DNA from: Hemicentrotus pulcherrimus
Lineage: Eukaryota > Echinodermata > Echinoidea > Camarodonta > Strongylocentrotidae
Assembly: GCA_003118195.1 (NCBI GenBank)
Contig: BEXV01000816.1
Span: forward strand, 157,250 to 167,439
DNA: 10,190 bases
Direction: 5' to 3'
Position numbers and translations under genes: made by a program. Of the stretch, positions 7,801-10,190 are shown piece after piece (the first letter of the stretch is position 1; every line of letters starts with the position of its first letter). Below the pieces are notes generated by a model, which saw nothing but the letters and a program-made list of their open reading frames with translations, made no database searches and was not told the origin of the DNA.

Positions 7801-9501
7801 GTGAGAGTGTTGTGGGGGAAATGGAGAATGAACGGTGTACTGATGTAAATATAATTATGTGGAAAAAAAGTTCTTAACAAAAAAAATAGCCAATTTGTAT
7901 TGGAAACTGAATTTAGATATATTTGTTCTGTTATTTCTTTATTATCACTTTGCCCATGTAAGGATTTATTAGTACAAGTTATGTATGTCCCATACAGTCC
8001 AACCAACAACATCAACGTTTGTAGTATTATCAGATGATACTATCAAGTTGATACCTCTTCTAGTACTATTGTCTTAAGTCAGACCAAACAACAAGGACGC
8101 TGGCACTTGTGATGTTATAGTTTTTCTTTTTCTTTATTCTCATTAATCTGGGACAGCAAATATTTAAATACCTTGGACTTGTCCGCTTAATTCAATTCAG
8201 CGAAATTCTCTATTCTAGCTTATAATGTGTTTTATGTTTGAACATAGATAATGCTCAAATAACCCAATCATGTTGAGAATGCTTTATATTTCATCGTTTG
8301 GATCAGAGCTCTCGAGAACATTGAAACTATTTTCGGAGGAGGAATCCGTTCTAGATTTCAGGAATCATCAGAGACCTCGATGCGTCAGCTGTGCTATCGT
8401 GGGAAACGGTGGAATACTGAAAGGAGCTGGCATGGGCAAGAAAATAGACAACCATGACATGGTGTTCAGGTAAAAAAATCACACAAGTGTCTTGATTTGA
8501 ATACACTATGAACATGACGGACGAAGAAAGTGGACAAAATATACAGTTCCTCAGGTAGACAAAGTAACATTCCTTCACTGCTATTATGTGACACCTGTTC
8601 TGCGCATCTGTACATAATAGCAGTGAAGGAATGTTCCTTTGTCTACCTGAGGAACTGTATATTTTGTCCGCTTTCTTTGTCCGTCATGTTCATAGTGATA
8701 TAATTTGTATTACAATGAAGTGCATTTAGCTCATGTGAAATAAACATGACTGTGAACTAAAGAGGACTAGTTCTATGACCCTCAGGCTTATTGCTGATAG
8801 AAATACATGTGATAATGTTGTTAAGAAACTTCATTCTGCAGTGTTCAATGATTTAAGAATGTTGAAAAGGAGCTATTGAAATATTTATAACATGTGGAAT
8901 GCCTTTGTAAAACTGAAAAATGAAGTATTATTATGGTAATTACTATCTCATTATTAACGTTTGGAAATATATCCGTAGCCTTAGGATAATCACTCATGTA
9001 GATGTAATTTGTTGTTTCTTTCCCCCCTTTATGTGTAGAGTATTTCAAACAAACCCCCTGGTCTGACCTGACAAAGATATTCGTTTGCAATAAAAAGCGC
9101 AATATTATTTTGTTAGTGTTGTCAATGATATGCTTTGATGTAAGCACAATCAGCAATAACATAATATATTTATGGATGATTGATATTTTTTTTATTCAAC
9201 ACTTAAGTTGTGATTTCTAACAATAAATGCAGAGACATTCAACACCTCATCAATAACTGGTTGTGTGTTACTCTATCAGGACTATCCAAATGATAGCAAA
9301 TTCAGGATAATTTAACTAACACGGTAGCGTTATTTTTGAATGAAATCAAGAACTGAAGGTGAAATACCTCCATTTTATTTCAGAGTTAACTATTGTATCA
9401 GGAGAGGCTTTGAACACGATGTTGGAACTCGGACAACGCACTATGTATTTATGGACAGATCCCTCCGCCACATGCAACAGGCTGATATACCAAATGATAA
9501 A
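4682..9501 (+). CDS. GT29 sialyltransferase, ST6GalNAc I/II-like, 3'-incomplete (5 exons)
   Basis: Predicted Golgi type II membrane enzyme that transfers sialic acid from CMP-sialic acid. Joining 4718-4827, 6378-6564, 7623-7800, 8307-8469 and 9384-9501 gives 252 codons with no stop and matching phases (2, 0, 1, 2, 0 at successive junctions). Order: residues 1-10 tail, about 11-31 signal-anchor helix, 32-100 stem, then a CPSS motif (Cys101), and sialylmotif L from Cys187 (CAIVGNGGIL ... IDNHDMVFR ... GFEHDVGTRT) to about residue 231. Cys184-x-x-Cys187 followed by GNGGIL is typical of ST6GalNAc I/II, which modify O-linked GalNAc. Potential N-glycosylation sites are NHT at 60 and NLT at 154. Motifs S, III and VS, including the catalytic His and the partner Cys for motif L, are absent and must lie downstream. 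Acceptor specificity is inferred only at family level. Confidence 0.85.
4705..4758 (+). promoter_or_regulatory. Two short upstream ORFs around the main start
   Basis: If 4682-4717 is leader, two out-of-frame ATGs precede the main one at 4718. The first (4705) reads Met-Gly-stop. Its TGA shares a base with the second ATG (4713), making TGATG. The second frame runs 15 codons to a TAA near 4758 and so overlaps the main start. Such overlap usually lowers translation from the main ATG; any effect here is inference. Confidence 0.4.
5287..5591. repeat. Possible MITE-like element with 18-bp terminal inverted repeats
   Basis: AATAAGCGAGTTCGTAAA at 5287-5304 and its near reverse complement at 5574-5591 match at 16 of 18 positions, including 13 consecutive ones (AGCGAGTTCGTAA). 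The 305-base interval fits a short non-autonomous DNA element. I see no clear target-site duplication. A 66-codon open frame inside on the minus strand has no recognised domain. Confidence 0.35.
5718..5995 (+). repeat. Local direct repeat, second unit split by a foldback insertion
   Basis: Unit 1 (about 5718-5782: AATCTCTAAAACTCGC ... TAAGTACTTAAAATG ... TTTCACACACTCCTGTCAA) is repeated as unit 2, which starts at about 5784 (AATCTCTAAAACACTCC ... TAAGTACCTAA). Unit 2 is interrupted at 5815 and resumes at 5957 (AAATGTTTCACACATTCCTG). Removing 5816-5956 restores the second unit. Confidence 0.8.
5816..5956. mobile_element. Perfect-hairpin foldback element (141 bp)
   Basis: The 64-base arms (5816-5879 and 5893-5956) are exact reverse complements around a 13-base loop (TTCGCCAAAAAAG). 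Termini are TGGCCCGAATTCAC and GTGAATTCGGGCCA. Each arm carries two nested near-palindromes (GGTTTGAGCTCAGACC and GGTTTGAGGTCAAACC). There is no coding potential. It sits inside a repeat unit whose sister copy lacks it, which supports insertion as a discrete element. The target duplication is at most one or two A residues and is ambiguous in an A run. Superfamily not assigned. Confidence 0.88.
6052..6076. repeat. Short perfect hairpin
   Basis: TAGGGTCAA, a 7-base loop GCATAGG, and TTGACCCTA form a perfect 9-bp stem. Flanking TAACTC and GAGTTA (about 6035 and 6083) could extend it imperfectly. It may be a remnant of a further small foldback element; function unknown. Confidence 0.5.
6378..6564 (+). 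CDS. Sialyltransferase exon B: stem region
   Basis: Acceptor AATTTCGCAG (AG 6376-6377), donor TTTTCG|GTAATT (6565). Its first base completes an Arg codon from exon A, then 62 codons run open (residues 38-99). Composition is hydrophilic and charged (HVVNVEHD, KEHQFNHT, EQKTKRKHPRP), with one NHT sequon. This suits the low-conservation stem that spaces the catalytic domain from the Golgi membrane. Family identity rests on phase and position, not on sequence motifs, so this is the least certain exon after exon A. Confidence 0.72.
7314..7464. mobile_element. CACTA-ended foldback element, copy 2 (right arm lost)
   Basis: It begins CACTATTAACATGACGG at 7314 and follows the left arm of the 8504-8697 copy with scattered substitutions. 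The right arm stops after about 11 bases (ACATAATAGCA, ending 7464), where unrelated sequence starts. Its loop is longer than in the other copies and includes a second inverted repeat, GTAGAACAGGTG against CACCTGTTCTAC. The other copies keep only the second half of that pair. Confidence 0.78.
7466..7575. repeat. Cluster of TTCGTACGAA palindromes
   Basis: The 10-base palindrome TTCGTACGAA occurs at 7466-7475 and 7483-7492. A related TTCGTACGG is at 7542-7550, followed by CGATCGTAGCAGATCGT. CpG-rich words are rare in the surrounding AT-rich intron. The cluster begins exactly where the copy 2 foldback element is cut, so it may be a second inserted element whose ends I cannot define. Confidence 0.45.
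7623..7800 (+). CDS. Sialyltransferase exon C: start of catalytic domain
   Basis: Acceptor CTTCAAACAG (AG 7621-7622), donor TTTGAAG|GTGAGA (7801, strong). It is open in phase 0 for residues 100-158 and ends one base into the next codon. SCPSSLHAKL, IKMIMTDGNIN and RLESYNMPFGF align with the segment before sialylmotif L in vertebrate ST6GalNAc I/II, where a conserved CP.S motif is followed by a VLLW-like strand and a DRLSQHKAPYGW-like segment (recalled). Sequon NLT lies at residues 154-156. Confidence 0.85.
7801..8306 (+). other. Intron 3
   Basis: A 506-base intron from GTGAGA to the acceptor TTTGGATCAG. An earlier AG at 8246-8247 would leave the frame and meet a TGA at about 8274, so the acceptor at 8305-8306 is preferred. 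AT-rich, with no repeat or motif noted. Confidence 0.75.
8307..8469 (+). CDS. Sialyltransferase exon D: CxxC and first half of sialylmotif L
   Basis: Acceptor ending at 8306, donor TTCAG|GTAAAA (8470). Two bases complete a Glu codon begun in exon C, then residues 160-212 follow, ending two bases into an Arg codon. It contains RCVSCAIVGNGGIL and KKIDNHDMVFR, the first half of sialylmotif L, which binds CMP-sialic acid. Cys187 is the motif L cysteine expected to pair with a motif S cysteine. Asn192 is the conserved Asn of the GNGG turn. This is the strongest family evidence in the window. Confidence 0.93.
8470..9383 (+). other. Intron 4
   Basis: A 914-base intron. The complete CACTA-ended foldback element starts 34 bases after the donor. 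The rest (8701-9340) is AT-rich and noncoding; a 105-codon minus-strand open frame at 8845-9162 has no recognisable motif. The acceptor is a clear pyrimidine tract, CCATTTTATTTCAG. Confidence 0.75.
8504..8697. mobile_element. CACTA-ended foldback element, copy 3 (complete)
   Basis: The 86-base arms (8504-8589, 8612-8697) differ at about three positions around a 22-base loop. Ends are CACTATGAACATGAC and GTCATGTTCATAGTG, flanked on both sides by ATA (8501-8503, 8698-8700). A CACTA/TAGTG terminus with a 3-bp target duplication is the signature of CACTA (En/Spm) DNA transposons, so a non-autonomous member is inferred. No coding capacity is present; a transposase elsewhere in the genome would be needed. 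Confidence 0.85.
9384..9501 (+). CDS. Sialyltransferase exon E: second half of sialylmotif L
   Basis: One base completes the Arg codon of DMVFR, then VNYCIRRGFEHDVGTRTTHY continues motif L (residues 214-233), including Asn215 and the DVGTRT end. The proposed donor is GATAAA|GTAGGC (9502, phase 0), the best in-frame GT after the motif, but not certain. If not spliced, the frame runs to a TAA at 9553-9555, which would cut the enzyme before motif S. Confidence 0.85.
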
Positions 9502-9555
9502 GTAGGCAATTTAGTTGAACGTCACATGCTCTGGCGACAATTGCTCCACAAATAA

Positions 9556-10158
9556 TGTCCTACTCTTAACAAATGCCTAACTTCAAACCTGGACCATGCA
9601 CACCTAACCCTAACACTCGCCCCAACCTCACCTAATACCGAATTGCAACCTTAAAGGCAGGCTTTACTACTTCAGCCAGAAGGGATTAGACCGCCCAGCG
9701 AGCCAGCGAGGTCACTGCGACAGGTGGCTATCTCATTAACTCAGCTCTCATTTAGCATAAGAAAAAGGGGATCATGGGGGACCAACAGGCACCGATTGGG
9801 GAAGTTTTCTATATAGAGGGAGCAAGTAGCTACAAGTAGGACAGTGTGTCTTTAAAGGGATTGGGTAACTTTACTTCTGATGATAAACACAAAATCCTGG
9901 GTTTAGCTCATGCTACAATCATTATTATAAACCTTTAGGTAACACATGAATCCCATGACTTAACAAGCCAATCGCCTGTCTGATTATCAAGATATCTATG
10001 ATTGGAATTACAAATTTCAGAATTCGTTTTCTTAACGGTTTTCATAACACTACAGTCTATCGGGAGAAATGAGTATGGTAAAAATGGTCACCCAAAGATG
10101 TTTACATTTTTAAGGCACTTCATGATCATTTTGAAGCGCAATTTTTTTATTATTATTA

Positions 10159-10190
<32 letters not shown>
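9556..10190. other. Intron or 3' flank, repeat-like, no further exon seen
   Basis: No segment resembling sialylmotif S (PSTG-type), III or VS is readable in any frame. The sequence has a degenerate CCTAACCCTAACAC patch (about 9600-9620), a moderately GC-rich stretch (about 9650-9800) with CCAGCGAGCCAGCGAGG, and AT-rich sequence that resembles dispersed repeat. It is most simply the start of intron 5. Confidence 0.55.
10146..10190. repeat. TTA/ATT microsatellite
   Basis: TTATTATTATTATTG followed by ATT units continues to the window edge with one interruption (G at 10161). It may be a simple repeat or the tail of a dispersed element. Confidence 0.93.

Noticed and set aside
8270..8306. ATG 8270 as an independent start for the motif L segment
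   Set aside because: The frame from exon C enters at 8307 in the right phase and supplies the expected catalytic-domain residues, so 8270-8306 is intronic.
9600..9620. Telomere-like CCTAACCCTAAC
   Set aside because: Only about two imperfect units; too short and degenerate for telomeric repeat.

Overview
This is animal nuclear DNA, AT-rich and repeat-rich. It carries the 5' part of a spliced sialyltransferase gene on the + strand. GT29 sialyltransferases of this kind are mainly a deuterostome family. Together with small foldback transposons, GT and TTA microsatellites, and a dispersed gene family I associate with marine invertebrates, this suggests an invertebrate deuterostome. My best guess is an echinoderm, perhaps a sea urchin. 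The species is inferred, not shown by the sequence.

Layout. 1-535: no gene seen. 538-719: first copy of a CACTA-ended foldback element. 827-929: GT/GA microsatellite. About 945-1135: GC-rich repeat-like patch. 1343-1467: weak candidate exon on the minus strand. About 1700-2611: minus-strand, multiply frameshifted remnant of a multicopy invertebrate protein family. 2660-4680: noncoding, with a probable dispersed repeat near 3430-3665.

4682-9501: five consecutive sialyltransferase exons (4682-4827, 6378-6564, 7623-7800, 8307-8469, 9384-9501). All junctions are GT-AG and the codon phases join without a break. Starting at ATG 4718 they encode 252 residues: a short cytosolic tail, one signal-anchor membrane segment, a variable stem, the start of the catalytic domain, and the whole of sialylmotif L. 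Sialylmotifs S, III and VS are not in the window, so the gene should continue past 10190. The closest family by motif is ST6GalNAc I/II, Golgi enzymes that add sialic acid in alpha-2,6 linkage to O-linked GalNAc. Acceptor specificity cannot be read from this part.

The introns hold mobile DNA. Intron 1 has a perfect 64-bp-armed hairpin element (5816-5956) inserted in one unit of a local direct repeat. Intron 2 has a truncated CACTA-ended element (7314-7464) beside repeated TTCGTACGAA palindromes. Intron 4 has a complete 194-bp CACTA-ended element (8504-8697) flanked by ATA, 34 bases after a splice donor. Past 9555 I see only noncoding, repeat-like sequence ending in a TTA-type microsatellite.

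I found no bacterial-type system, CRISPR array, rRNA or tRNA. The best candidates for novelty are the nested foldback elements and their relation to splicing of the sialyltransferase.
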